Positions 1-6,115 are shown, counted from the stretch's first letter. The stretch: DNA of 15,713 nt from Fidelibacterota bacterium (GCA_029931905.1 JAOZRH010000001.1:123279-138991), one strand, 5' to 3'. Made by a program: numbers and translations. The notes: generated by a model not told the origin, from the letters alone.

Positions 1-22
1 TTGGTAAAGTATAAAATTATAA

Positions 23-107
23 GGATCTGTGGTGGAATTGGTATACACGCCACACTCAAAATGTGGTGTCAATAGACATCTGAGTTCAAATCTCAGCAGA
101 TCCACCA
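23..107 (+). tRNA. tRNA-Leu, anticodon CAA
   Basis: A complete class II tRNA. The acceptor strands GGATCTG (23-29) and CAGATCC (97-103) pair perfectly. They are followed by discriminator A104 and an encoded CCA (105-107). The T arm is CTGAG/CTCAG around the loop TTCAAAT. The anticodon stem CCACA/TGTGG encloses the loop CTCAAAA, giving anticodon CAA, which reads the leucine codon UUG. The extended variable arm fits Leu. It lies 21 bases upstream of a second tRNA-Leu, so the two are probably co-transcribed. Confidence 0.95.
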
Positions 108-128
108 ATAATTCCAGAAAATAAATGT

Positions 129-214
129 GGTCGAGTGTTGGAACTGGTATACATCACAGACTTAAAATTTGTGGGCTTAACGGCTTGAGGGTTCGAATCC
201 CTTCTCGACTACCA
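129..214 (+). tRNA. tRNA-Leu, anticodon TAA
   Basis: A complete class II tRNA. The acceptor GGTCGAG (129-135) pairs with CTCGACT (204-210), the first pair being G-U. Discriminator A211 and an encoded CCA (212-214) follow. The T loop is TTCGAAT. The anticodon loop CTTAAAA gives anticodon UAA, which reads UUA, a very common leucine codon in this AT-rich window. It is not an amber suppressor. Together with the tRNA at 23-107 the phage supplies readers for both UUR leucine codons. Confidence 0.94.
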
Positions 215-236
215 TAAAAAATCAAAGGATAATATA

Positions 237-479
237 ATGTCTAAACCAGATGTAACGATTAAAATTTGTGGGGTATGTGGTTCCGGTAAAACGACCATTG
301 CACAGATAATTATTGATGCACTTTCCAATAAAGGTATTGATGTAGAATATAAAGATCCTGATAATGCTGGTATGGATATGTTGGGCATGTTGTTTGTCAA
401 TGCCAGTGAAAATTTGAAAGATAAAATCATTTCGATTGAAGAAATTCAATTACGAAGATCTGGATATAGCAATGAGTAA
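237..479 (+). CDS. Short P-loop NTP-binding protein (80 aa)
   Basis: An 80-residue protein whose N-terminus carries a clear Walker A motif, GVCGSGKTT (residues 12-20, G-x4-G-K-T). This shows nucleotide triphosphate binding in the manner of small P-loop kinases or AAA-type proteins. It is much shorter than a normal kinase (about 170 aa or more) and I see no convincing Walker B or lid motif. It may be a truncated kinase, a regulatory NTP-binder or a subunit. An AAAGGA site lies just upstream of the ATG at 237. The end overlaps the next gene (ATG at 472) by 8 bases, indicating translational coupling. Substrate unknown. Confidence 0.8.
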   Translation: MSKPDVTIKICGVCGSGKTTIAQIIIDALSNKGIDVEYKDPDNAGMDMLGMLFVNASENLKDKIISIEEIQLRRSGYSNE

Positions 480-615
480 TGATAAAAAGCCACCTAAGAA
501 ACATAAGGTGCCGATAGTATGTCCTAATCCCGATTGTGGGGTTACGAGTTATTATAGATCCGATGTATGTTGGCTATGTTCAGCATCATTAAAACCAAAG
601 GAAAAAGACATATGA
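472..615 (+). CDS. Zinc-ribbon mini-protein (47 aa)
   Basis: A 47-residue ORF that starts inside the end of the upstream P-loop gene and ends in a TGA overlapping the next start (ATGA at 612-615). The sequence has a lysine-rich N-terminus, then two cysteine pairs: CPNPDC (residues 17-22) and CWLC (residues 33-36). This arrangement typifies a small single zinc ribbon. Such proteins usually bind nucleic acid or a protein partner, but no specific role can be assigned. The overlaps on both sides are the best evidence that it is translated. Its use of TGA as stop shows UGA is not reassigned here. Confidence 0.72.
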   Translation: MSNDKKPPKKHKVPIVCPNPDCGVTSYYRSDVCWLCSASLKPKEKDI

Positions 616-794
616 ACATTAATTTAGACGAATTTAGAGAGAAGTTAACATCTGTAATGGAGGAACAAATGCTTACGGAATTGAATCTTAAGACTAATAA
701 ACTGTCCCATGCTTGTTCATGTTTAACAAAAGCAGGTCTTGATATCGCTAAATGTGTAGCGTCTAAGAAACCAATGGTTGTAGAAGAAGAATAA
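612..794 (+). CDS. Hypothetical small protein (60 aa)
   Basis: The start is set at the ATG at 612, which overlaps the preceding TGA and has an AAAGGA site 10 bases upstream. An in-frame ATG at 567 would add 15 residues but lies inside the upstream gene and lacks a better site. The 60-residue product begins MNINLDEFREKL, looks mostly helical and acidic at the C-terminus (ending EEE), and holds three cysteines, two of them in HACSC. I do not recognise a family. It is the third gene of an overlapping run of very small ORFs after the tRNAs. Confidence 0.7.
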   Translation: MNINLDEFREKLTSVMEEQMLTELNLKTNKLSHACSCLTKAGLDIAKCVASKKPMVVEEE

Positions 795-851
795 TTTATA
801 ATTTTGTCTGGTGTGGTATTGTGGATACCCATCGGACAATTGGAGAGTATA

Positions 852-1718
852 ATGGAACAAGACTATATAAATATACATGCATGGGTACATGATGCTGCCG
901 GTAGATCATTATTTAAACAACCGGCAAACAGTAAATCTCAATTGGTAGTTGTATCATGTTGCAAATCTGATGATTGTACATTTTTCAAGCGCAATGAATG
1001 CATTCTGCTTGATACTGCCATATTTAATAGATCATCTTGTCCATATGGTAAAAAACAGTACACAACTGGATATACCAAACGTGCCAGAAAGAATTATTCA
1101 TGGGTTAAAAAATATCAGGAAAAATATAAAGATATACTTGGTGGATTGCATTCCCCAACAGATGTGATGGCAAAGGTGGGGGAATATATATACTTACCAT
1201 ATGCACATATGAACATGAATAAACGTTTGCCGTTAGAGCGACATTCAAGTGCATTTGTTTCCGGTGACAAATTCCTGAAAATGTCTGACTTTACACCAGA
1301 TATGATTAAAAGTATAGTTGACTTTCATCCACATGCAATGATGGGTGGGGAGATTCTTTCATATCAGCGTGAGATTGTTCCGATATTTGTTCAACACCTT
1401 AAAGAAAATTTTCCAGCTATATATAAGGAAGCAAATGAAATTGCTGAATTAGATAGGTACATTAAGGTGTTTAGTCATATAGGTAGGTTGGCATATGTAC
1501 ATACACTTAAAACTGGATGTGAGATATGGAAAAAGAATTCTCCTGCTGAAAAATGGACATGGGATGGTGAGTATCTTAGATCAACCACACAAACGTTATC
1601 ATTTCCAATTACGAGAGACTATGATCAACTTGAAATGACAATGTTGCCCACCGAAACAACAACAATCACCATCACGTCAAATGACCAAGTGTGTGATATG
1701 ACTAAATTTTTAAAATAA
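852..1718 (+). CDS. Hypothetical Cys-rich phage protein (288 aa)
   Basis: A 288-residue protein of unknown function. The ATG at 852 is chosen because GGAGAG lies 5 bases upstream. The open frame extends to a TTG at 804 that has no comparable site. Residues 30-75 contain several cysteines (SCCKSDDC, a later NECILL and SSCPYG), suggesting a metal-binding N-terminal module. A stretch rich in Lys, Arg and Tyr follows, then a His/Met-rich segment. The C-terminal 40 residues are Thr-rich (TETTTITITSND). No signal peptide or membrane segment is visible. It ends in TAA. It stands before a long intergenic stretch with a new promoter, so it probably closes the leftmost transcription unit. Confidence 0.8.
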   Translation: MEQDYINIHAWVHDAAGRSLFKQPANSKSQLVVVSCCKSDDCTFFKRNECILLDTAIFNRSSCPYGKKQYTTGYTKRARKNYSWVKKYQEKYKDILGGLHSPTDVMAKVGEYIYLPYAHMNMNKRLPLERHSSAFVSGDKFLKMSDFTPDMIKSIVDFHPHAMMGGEILSYQREIVPIFVQHLKENFPAIYKEANEIAELDRYIKVFSHIGRLAYVHTLKTGCEIWKKNSPAEKWTWDGEYLRSTTQTLSFPITRDYDQLEMTMLPTETTTITITSNDQVCDMTKFLK

Positions 1719-1816
1719 CCTTATTAATTAATTAATGTGGTTAGATTACACGAAAGTTGTAGCATGGTAGAATTGACTGTAATTGAGAAATATTTTTTAC
1801 ATTATAAAAATATTAC

Positions 1817-1845
1817 TTGACAAATAATTTAGATTAGTGTAATGT
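1817..1845 (+). promoter_or_regulatory. Sigma-70-type promoter
   Basis: TTGACA (1817-1822), a 17-base spacer and TAATGT (1840-1845). Transcription should begin near 1852, only a few bases before the tRNA-like fold at 1856-1930, and run into the gene at 1982. The same TTGACA architecture recurs at five other intergenic sites in this window. Confidence 0.75.
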
Positions 1846-1855
1846 ATATGTAATT

Positions 1856-1930
1856 GTGATGGCGTAGGTTGTAATTTACTTAGGGGTTAATTGCCTTTTG
1901 GAAATAGAAGTTTGATTCTTTACCATCACA
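1856..1930 (+). ncRNA. tRNA-like fold, possible degenerate tRNA
   Basis: A 75-base element, tRNA-sized. A perfect 7-bp acceptor-like stem, GTGATGG (1856-1862) with CCATCAC (1923-1929), is followed by A1930 as a potential discriminator. Just inside the 3' strand a T-arm-like hairpin has the loop TTTGATT (compare TTCGATT). A D-arm-like stem GTAG/TTAC (1864-1867/1876-1879) is possible. The anticodon arm is poor: AGGGG/CCTTT with two G-U pairs around TTAATTG, and no CTA anticodon can be read. CCA is not encoded. It could be a divergent or decayed tRNA, or a folded 5' leader for the gene at 1982. Confidence 0.35.
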
Positions 1931-1981
1931 TACATTTAATAACAATTGATTATTCTATAAAAATAATGTAGGTTAGTATAA

Positions 1982-2185
1982 ATGAAAGTTGATAAGACAA
2001 TTACATTGGAAGAAGGTGAGTTTAAATCCGCTATCGTGCAATATTTATTAAACAAAGGTGAGATACAAAACAATCAGATGGCACTTACAGATCTTGATAT
2101 AGAATTTATGAATGGATCAATACCCGAAACAGATCCAAGATATGTAACTCACTATAAACTCACAATAAAGAATTTTAAATAGTAA
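1982..2185 (+). CDS. Hypothetical small protein, ends TAG-TAA (66-67 aa)
   Basis: A 66-residue ORF starting at ATG 1982 (upstream GTAGGTTAGT gives only a weak ribosome site). The first stop is TAG (2180-2182) and the very next codon is TAA (2183-2185). In a genome that reads TAG as sense, translation would add one residue and stop at TAA, so the feature is given to 2185. The product is polar (MKVDKTITLEEGEFKSA at the N-terminus, NFK at the C-terminus) with no recognisable domain. It is transcribed from the promoter at 1817-1845, after the tRNA-like leader. Confidence 0.65.
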
Positions 2186-2211
2186 TGTTAGGATAGCTTA
2201 GAAACTGATCA

Positions 2212-2379
2212 GGTTAGGGTATCATACTCTGGTCATCGCAAAGCACCTGTTGAACGATTGGTAGGAACAACCATGCGAGGCAGCAGAATAGTGGTATGTG
2301 TAGCGTTCAACCACCCGATAACAATATAACCGTGGGTACCCTTTGATCTTTTCGGGAATACCTGAAAACACCCGCAACC
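2212..2379 (+). ncRNA. Candidate structured non-coding RNA, unknown family
   Basis: The gap between the genes at 1982 and 2430 contains an island of higher GC (57 of 120 bases at 2221-2340) in an otherwise AT-rich window. Nested helices can be drawn by eye. A closing stem pairs GGTT-A-GGGT (2212-2220) with ACCC-GC-AACC (2370-2379). Inside it are GGT/ACC (2231-2233/2329-2331), ATCG/CGAT (2235-2238/2316-2319), a perfect 8-bp GTTGAACG/CGTTCAAC (2249-2256/2304-2311) and TGGT/ACCA (2259-2262/2270-2273). A 3' hairpin pairs GGTACCC (2335-2341) with GGG and TACC (2354-2356, 2359-2362). I recognise no known riboswitch, tmRNA, RNase P or group I intron core. It could be a free ncRNA or the leader of the gene at 2430. 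Confidence 0.5.
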
Positions 2380-2429
2380 AATTTAACGTAACGTAATGTA
2401 TTATATGTAATTTTTAAGGAGAAGGTTTA

Positions 2430-2843
2430 ATGACTACCAATCGAAAGTTTTACCATGAACTAACACCTTTCGAACGTAACGAACTAATTGGTAAGATGAC
2501 ATATGGTGAGTTAAATGATCAATATAAACAACCAAACTGGTGCCATTATCCATCAGCATTAGAAGGTAAAATGGGATGCTGGTCTTTAATGGGTGATGAA
2601 ATTTGGAAAGAATCTGATTGTTATTCATGTGACTTACATTCTAAAGATGGTCGGATTGATCATCAAAGATATTCAGAATGGTTTGATCCAGATAAAAATT
2701 TATACATTTATACTGGAATGTGGTGGACTAATGAAGTGGATTTTAAAGAACACTACAATAGATTAAAAACTGATAGTTGCCTTTCTGATGAAGTTAGAGA
2801 AAAAGTAAAAAAAATATTTCAAAAGTACAACATTAGCATATAA
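2430..2843 (+). CDS. Hypothetical Trp/Tyr-rich protein (137 aa)
   Basis: A 137-residue protein with a strong ribosome site, AAGGAGAAGG, just before the ATG at 2430. It is rich in aromatic residues and has cysteines in WCHYP and SDCYSC, suggesting a compact globular fold, perhaps metal-binding. Acidic and basic residues are mixed and there is no signal peptide or membrane segment. It ends with a helical tail (REKVKKIFQKY) and TAA. I do not recognise a family. It stands between the candidate ncRNA and tRNA-Ser. Confidence 0.78.
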   Translation: MTTNRKFYHELTPFERNELIGKMTYGELNDQYKQPNWCHYPSALEGKMGCWSLMGDEIWKESDCYSCDLHSKDGRIDHQRYSEWFDPDKNLYIYTGMWWTNEVDFKEHYNRLKTDSCLSDEVREKVKKIFQKYNISI

Positions 2844-2872
2844 CGAAATATTGGTAAATGAATATATAATAT

Positions 2873-2959
2873 AGGGGGTTGACCGAGTTGGTTTATGGTG
2901 CTCGACTGCTAATCGAGGGGGTAAAACCCTACACAGGTTCAAATCCTGTACCCCTGCCA
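2873..2959 (+). tRNA. tRNA-Ser, anticodon GCT
   Basis: A class II tRNA with a long variable arm. The anticodon stem CTCGA/TCGAG encloses CTGCTAA, giving anticodon GCU, which reads AGC and AGU. The T arm is ACAGG/CCTGT around TTCAAAT. Discriminator G2956 and an encoded CCA (2957-2959) are present, as usual for serine tRNAs. The acceptor is irregular: the 5' strand AGGGGGT (2873-2879) faces only ACCCCT (2950-2955), so one G must bulge or the helix is 6 bp. The rest is intact, so I expect it to be functional. Confidence 0.88.
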
Positions 2960-3032
2960 TCAAATTATTTGTATACATATATGTATAAACTTTATAGGTA
3001 ATTGAACAATATTAAAAAGGATATTAAATAAA

Positions 3033-3197
3033 ATGGATGAACTTTGTAGATTAGATATTCAGAATTGGGAAGATCGTAAAGAAATTATTGGAATTCTAAC
3101 TGATAGTGGATATACAGTTTGTGAAAAAGAAATAGCACCAAAACCACTTACATTGGATCATCCTACATATGAAGTTGTTATATATAAAAAAGAATAA
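3033..3197 (+). CDS. Hypothetical small protein (54 aa)
   Basis: A 54-residue ORF from ATG 3033 to TAA 3197, beginning MDELCRLDIQNWEDRK and ending VVIYKKE. An AAAAAGG site lies about 12 bases upstream, a rather long spacing. Acidic helix, then strand-like C-terminus; no family recognised. It is the only ORF between tRNA-Ser and the three-way-junction element, and its codon use (AT-ending codons, GAT/GAA/ATT) matches its neighbours, which supports it being real. Confidence 0.62.
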   Translation: MDELCRLDIQNWEDRKEIIGILTDSGYTVCEKEIAPKPLTLDHPTYEVVIYKKE

Positions 3198-3203
3198 ATA
3201 TAT

Positions 3204-3262
3204 CCCACGATCGGAAAAGGTTGAAGACAACCTTTTCCGATAAGGATCATTACCTTGGTGGG
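3204..3262 (+). ncRNA. Three-way-junction RNA element
   Basis: Three helices close on each other with almost no unpaired bases. P1 is CCCAC/GTGGG (3204-3208/3258-3262). P2 is a perfect 14-bp hairpin (3210-3223/3228-3241) with loop AAGA. P3 is AAGG/CCTT (3242-3245/3253-3256). There is no T-run after it, so it is not an ordinary intrinsic terminator. It lies just after the stop at 3197 and before the promoter at 3343. Possible roles are 3'-end protection, an RNA processing site or a small ncRNA. No hammerhead core motif (CTGATGA with GAAA) is present. The rest of 3263-3342 shows nothing recognisable. Confidence 0.5.
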
Positions 3263-3342
3263 CTGCCAACTATAATGATGAAAAATCTACAATTGATTAA
3301 TTGAACTTGATGTATGTGCAATAAATATGATATAAGTTTATG

Positions 3343-3371
3343 TTGACATTTTTTATATAATTAATTATATA
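3343..3371 (+). promoter_or_regulatory. Sigma-70-type promoter
   Basis: TTGACA (3343-3348), 17-base AT-rich spacer and TATATA (3366-3371), followed about 7 bases later by the expected start of transcription. This is the best -35/-10 pair in the window. It sits 30 bases upstream of the PAS-domain gene at 3401 and should drive it and probably the membrane-protein gene at 4193. Confidence 0.78.
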
Positions 3372-3400
3372 GTGGTTAAATTGTTGTAAAGGTTAAAAAA

Positions 3401-4150
3401 ATGAACAAATCTAAATATACAAAAAATGGATTAATTGAACTCATAAATGCAATTCCATTGGCTATTATCGTAATTGGGGAGGATGCTAAAATTCGATTAG
3501 TAAATGGTGCAATGAGAGGGTTTATTAATAAATTAGATGATCAATTGGTTGGGTTGTATAGTGGACAAGCGTTTGATTGTAAATATTTAGAAGATGATAC
3601 TCTTATCTGTGGAAGTGAACCACGTTGCAAAGTTTGTGATATAAGAAATTTAATATTGTCTGCAATAAAAAATGGAGAGCATGTTACTAAGAAAGAAATT
3701 CCATTTACAATTAAAGGTGGAATTAATAAAATATTTCAAATTTCCACTAAGCGTATTAATATTGATGATAAAATTAATATATTGGTAACACTTGAAGATA
3801 TAACAATTGTTAAACGTCAAGCCCATGATATATTAGAAAATGAAAAATTACAAACTGCCATTCATACTGCCAGTTCCATTACTCACGAATTAAGTCAACC
3901 ATTAATGATTTTGAATGGAAATATTGGCATGTTGATATCAGATATTAAAGGTGCCCCAATGGACATTATGGTTGATGCATCTGATATTAATTATAAACGA
4001 ATCGATACAATATTAGAAAATTTAACACGATTAAATGCAATAACTCATAAATTGCAACATATTACAGCAGTTAAGTTAATTGAATATTTAAATGGTAACA
4101 TATTAGACATAAATTCATCATCGGTGAGCAACCAAGATTATGACCAATAA
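3401..4150 (+). CDS. PAS domain plus histidine-kinase DHp protein lacking ATPase domain (249 aa)
   Basis: Residues about 10-137 look like a PAS sensor domain: an AIPLAIIVI strand, NGAMRGF helix and closing VTLEDIT strand. A Cys cluster is embedded in it (C60, CGSEPRCKVC at 70-79, followed by DIRN), seen in some PAS kinases of environmental bacteria and possibly binding metal or sensing redox. Residues about 140-225 form a helical hairpin with the H-box SSITHELSQPL (H162 the candidate phosphoacceptor), typical of histidine-kinase dimerisation domains. The protein then ends. There are no N, G1, F or G2 boxes of the HATPase_c domain, so it cannot phosphorylate itself. It may dimerise with, or be phosphorylated by, a host kinase. 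The ribosome site is AAAGG before ATG 3401, and a dedicated promoter lies upstream. Confidence 0.78.
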   Translation: MNKSKYTKNGLIELINAIPLAIIVIGEDAKIRLVNGAMRGFINKLDDQLVGLYSGQAFDCKYLEDDTLICGSEPRCKVCDIRNLILSAIKNGEHVTKKEIPFTIKGGINKIFQISTKRINIDDKINILVTLEDITIVKRQAHDILENEKLQTAIHTASSITHELSQPLMILNGNIGMLISDIKGAPMDIMVDASDINYKRIDTILENLTRLNAITHKLQHITAVKLIEYLNGNILDINSSSVSNQDYDQ

Positions 4151-4192
4151 AGATTGGTGGTAAATATCAATATCAAACATTAAAGGAGTAGT

Positions 4193-4498
4193 ATGAAAAA
4201 AATTATTATATGGTTGGTGGTTATTGTTGGAATTTTGATTACCGAGTTTGTTGTATATAAAGCATCTACCGGAGATTTTATGAATCGTATGTCAAGAAAA
4301 GGCATAGAACTTAAAGCCCATGATTATGACGTTGTCACATCCCTTCATGGTGGGCATACAGAGACATTTAAGGTTGTGAATGGTAAGATTACTAGTGAAC
4401 CAGAAAAGGGATATTATCTCTTTTGGGCAACCGTTAAAGGTGATAAGAAGTACATACAAGTTCCAATAATGTGTTCATTGATTAAACAGACAGATTAA
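4193..4498 (+). CDS. Small membrane-anchored protein (101 aa)
   Basis: A 101-residue protein with MKK at the start followed by a strongly hydrophobic segment at residues 4-22 (IIIWLVVIVGILI then TEFVV). This is a single N-terminal transmembrane anchor or uncleaved signal, with no clear signal peptidase site. The remaining 75 residues are polar and strand-rich (ETFKVVNGKIT, YYLFWATVKG, YIQVPIMCSL) and would face the periplasm. AAAGGAG precedes ATG 4193. It follows the PAS protein by 42 bases and may be co-transcribed, so a link to envelope sensing is possible but unproven. No family recognised. Confidence 0.75.
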   Translation: MKKIIIWLVVIVGILITEFVVYKASTGDFMNRMSRKGIELKAHDYDVVTSLHGGHTETFKVVNGKITSEPEKGYYLFWATVKGDKKYIQVPIMCSLIKQTD

Positions 4499-4524
4499 TC
4501 TAATATATGAGAAATTCCCTTTAA

Positions 4525-4549
4525 TTGAATTAATTATTCAAAGTTTTTT
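4525..4549 (+). terminator. Weak intrinsic terminator candidate
   Basis: TTGAAT (4525-4530) pairs with ATTCAA (4536-4541) around a 5-base loop, followed by AG and six T (4544-4549). It sits just after the gene ending at 4498 and just before the promoter at 4559, the right place for a transcript end. The stem is short and AT-only, hence the low score. Confidence 0.4.
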
Positions 4550-4558
4550 AGATTATAC

Positions 4559-4587
4559 TTGACAATTAGTTAAGATTAGTATAGATT
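4559..4587 (+). promoter_or_regulatory. Sigma-70-type promoter
   Basis: TTGACA (4559-4564), 17-base spacer and TAGATT (4582-4587). It would make a leader of more than 200 bases before the next gene (ATG 4808), and that leader contains the folded element at 4664-4784. A small CACTTA/TAAGTG hairpin lies near the expected start of transcription. Confidence 0.68.
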
Positions 4588-4663
4588 AGTTTCATTGATC
4601 AACACTTAAGATAAGTGCAATTGGAAAAATATAATATGCTCATATAGAATTCACAAATGCAAT

Positions 4664-4784
4664 GTTAAATATTTTTCCACACTGGTAATATTATGCGCCC
4701 ATATAATATACATAAAGGCGAAATTTAACGGTGGTGACTGCTATTATATTTTCATAAATTCGTTAGTAAGTCAGCAGCACCACC
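4664..4784 (+). ncRNA. Multi-stem leader RNA
   Basis: The 250-base non-coding leader between the promoter at 4559 and the gene at 4808 folds into consecutive helices. A 7-bp GTTAAAT/ATTTAAC (4664-4670/4723-4729) encloses a CCA-CAC-TGG hairpin near 4680 and a CGCC/GGCG hairpin near 4708. Directly abutting is a 12-bp stem with one bulge: GGTGGTG-A-CTGCT (4730-4742) pairs with AGCAG-CACCACC (4773-4784) around a 30-base loop. No T-run follows, so it is not a terminator. The last stem ends 11 bases before the AAGGTG ribosome site, so it could control translation or be a processed ncRNA. No known riboswitch recognised. Confidence 0.45.
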
Positions 4785-4807
4785 AAACCATTTTCAAGGT
4801 GATTAAT

Positions 4808-5215
4808 ATGTCAAAAGCCCTTCCTATCAAAAAAGAATTCCCATATGATCGTGTCGGATCATTCACTAACGCAAATCCATTTATAATTGATTTTATTTAT
4901 CCACAGTTGGGATCACCATTTATAATTAAAGGTGGTCTTAAACAAGTAAATGCGTGGTATAATGGATTCGGTCCTGCTGCAATAATCAAGCGTACAATTT
5001 GGCGCCATGGTATACACCGTGGTTATTGGATGGGACATAAGGTGACATTTTATACACAAAAACCAACACAACTTAAAGGTCATCATAAAGGAAGATTAAG
5101 TTCATTTGGGTGGACAATTATGACCCAAGATAAGGATGGCAAACCAATTGAACTTAAAACTGTTCGTAGAATACCTCGTCAATGGATGAAGGAGCTAAAC
5201 GCTTATGTCTACTAA
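4808..5215 (+). CDS. Hypothetical basic protein (135 aa)
   Basis: A 135-residue protein from ATG 4808, with AAGGTG six bases upstream. A GTG in frame at 4799 overlaps the ribosome site and is rejected as start. The product is basic and aromatic (IKRTIWRHGIHRGYW, KGHHKGRLSSFGW, RRIPRQW), suggesting nucleic-acid or phosphate binding, but I recognise no family. There is no membrane segment. Its expression sits behind the long folded leader and dedicated promoter, and the radical SAM gene follows 47 bases downstream, probably in the same transcript. Confidence 0.75.
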   Translation: MSKALPIKKEFPYDRVGSFTNANPFIIDFIYPQLGSPFIIKGGLKQVNAWYNGFGPAAIIKRTIWRHGIHRGYWMGHKVTFYTQKPTQLKGHHKGRLSSFGWTIMTQDKDGKPIELKTVRRIPRQWMKELNAYVY

Positions 5216-5262
5216 CAATCGGGTTATAATGTTAATGTTAAACAATTTAATTTGGAGTAATA

Positions 5263-6108
5263 ATGACTTTAATTAATAAGAATAGAAAACGTGATCTCCC
5301 TACATTTGCGAACATAAATTTATTAGGAACATGTAATGCTAATTGTTACTTTTGTCTTGGTAAAGATATTGAACAAGAGCTATATGGATTGGATCATCTT
5401 AATGATCACTTTATGAAGTGGGAAAACTTCATAACTTTTCTTAATTTTTGTAAAGCCAATAATATTAAACAGTTATATATGACCGGGCAGACTGCTGATG
5501 GTTTACAATATAAATATTTAGATGAACTTGTACATTTTCTTCAAAATAATTTACAATTTCTTGTTGGTGTTCGTACTAATGGGATACTTGCATTAGAGAA
5601 GATGGAAGTAATTCAAAGTATGAGGGCAGAAATTGGATATTCAATTCATTCATTAGACCCCGAAACAAATTATAAAATGATGGGATCTCATATCATGCCA
5701 GATTGGGATACTATAATTCCTTTAAGTGGACCCAATGTTAGAGTGTCAATTGTTCTAACTCAGTATAATATCAGTGAATTCTTTGATATTGTAAAGTATT
5801 TGTCCAAATTTGAAAATGTTCGATATATTCAATTACGGCGCATATCAACCGATACTCGTATGGAATTATTAAAGGATGATATCATTGCATATGAAGAATT
5901 TTATAAAGAATTTACAATAGCATATCCATCTGATGCAACCTTTTATCTTGCACAGCAGCACACGCTATATGGGAAACAACTTAATTTCTGGCGAACAGTA
6001 GAAACAAGTATCAATTCATATAACTATTTCACGGATGGTACTATGTCAGATATGTATTTTATTGTTGAAGGATATTTGAAATATAGGAAACAACCGGGTA
6101 AAAAATAA
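5263..6108 (+). CDS. Radical SAM enzyme (281 aa)
   Basis: The motif CNANCYFC (C24, C28, C31; Cx3Cx2C) follows the strand ANINLLGT and is the signature of radical SAM enzymes. They bind a 4Fe-4S cluster and cleave S-adenosylmethionine to a 5'-deoxyadenosyl radical. MTGQTADGL (around residues 73-81) stands where the SAM-binding GGE-like motif is expected. Later strands (FLVGVRTNGI, AEIGYSIHSLD, VRVSIVLTQYN, VRYIQLRRIS) follow the usual partial TIM-barrel order. The length of 281 aa suits a compact core without an extra cluster domain. TTGGAG precedes the ATG at 5263. The substrate cannot be told. The sequence lacks obvious resemblance to QueE or NrdG, so I leave the reaction open. The TAA stop is followed within 8 bases by the next promoter. 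Confidence 0.85.
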   Translation: MTLINKNRKRDLPTFANINLLGTCNANCYFCLGKDIEQELYGLDHLNDHFMKWENFITFLNFCKANNIKQLYMTGQTADGLQYKYLDELVHFLQNNLQFLVGVRTNGILALEKMEVIQSMRAEIGYSIHSLDPETNYKMMGSHIMPDWDTIIPLSGPNVRVSIVLTQYNISEFFDIVKYLSKFENVRYIQLRRISTDTRMELLKDDIIAYEEFYKEFTIAYPSDATFYLAQQHTLYGKQLNFWRTVETSINSYNYFTDGTMSDMYFIVEGYLKYRKQPGKK

Positions 6109-6115
6109 TTTTTAC

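Noticed and set aside
804..1718. Earlier TTG start for the 288-residue protein
   Set aside because: ATG 852 has GGAGAG at ideal spacing, while TTG 804 has none and begins only 10 bases after the previous stop.
1764..1820. 18-codon ORF ending in the TGA of the promoter -35 box
   Set aside because: It has no ribosome site, is very short, and overlaps an AT-only hairpin.
2273..2329. 18-codon ORF in the GC-rich intergenic RNA (tmRNA-like tag reading frame)
   Set aside because: There are no alanine tRNA-like ends or T-arm, and the ORF sits inside paired regions. It is too short to support as a gene.
4664..4784. tRNA or suppressor tRNA in the folded leader
   Set aside because: The 7-bp stems look acceptor-like, but no T-loop, no usable anticodon arm and no placed CCA can be found.
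5205..5276. 23-codon ORF bridging the basic-protein and radical SAM genes
   Set aside because: It overlaps both neighbours, the ribosome site is too far away (about 10 bases) and it has no recognisable composition.
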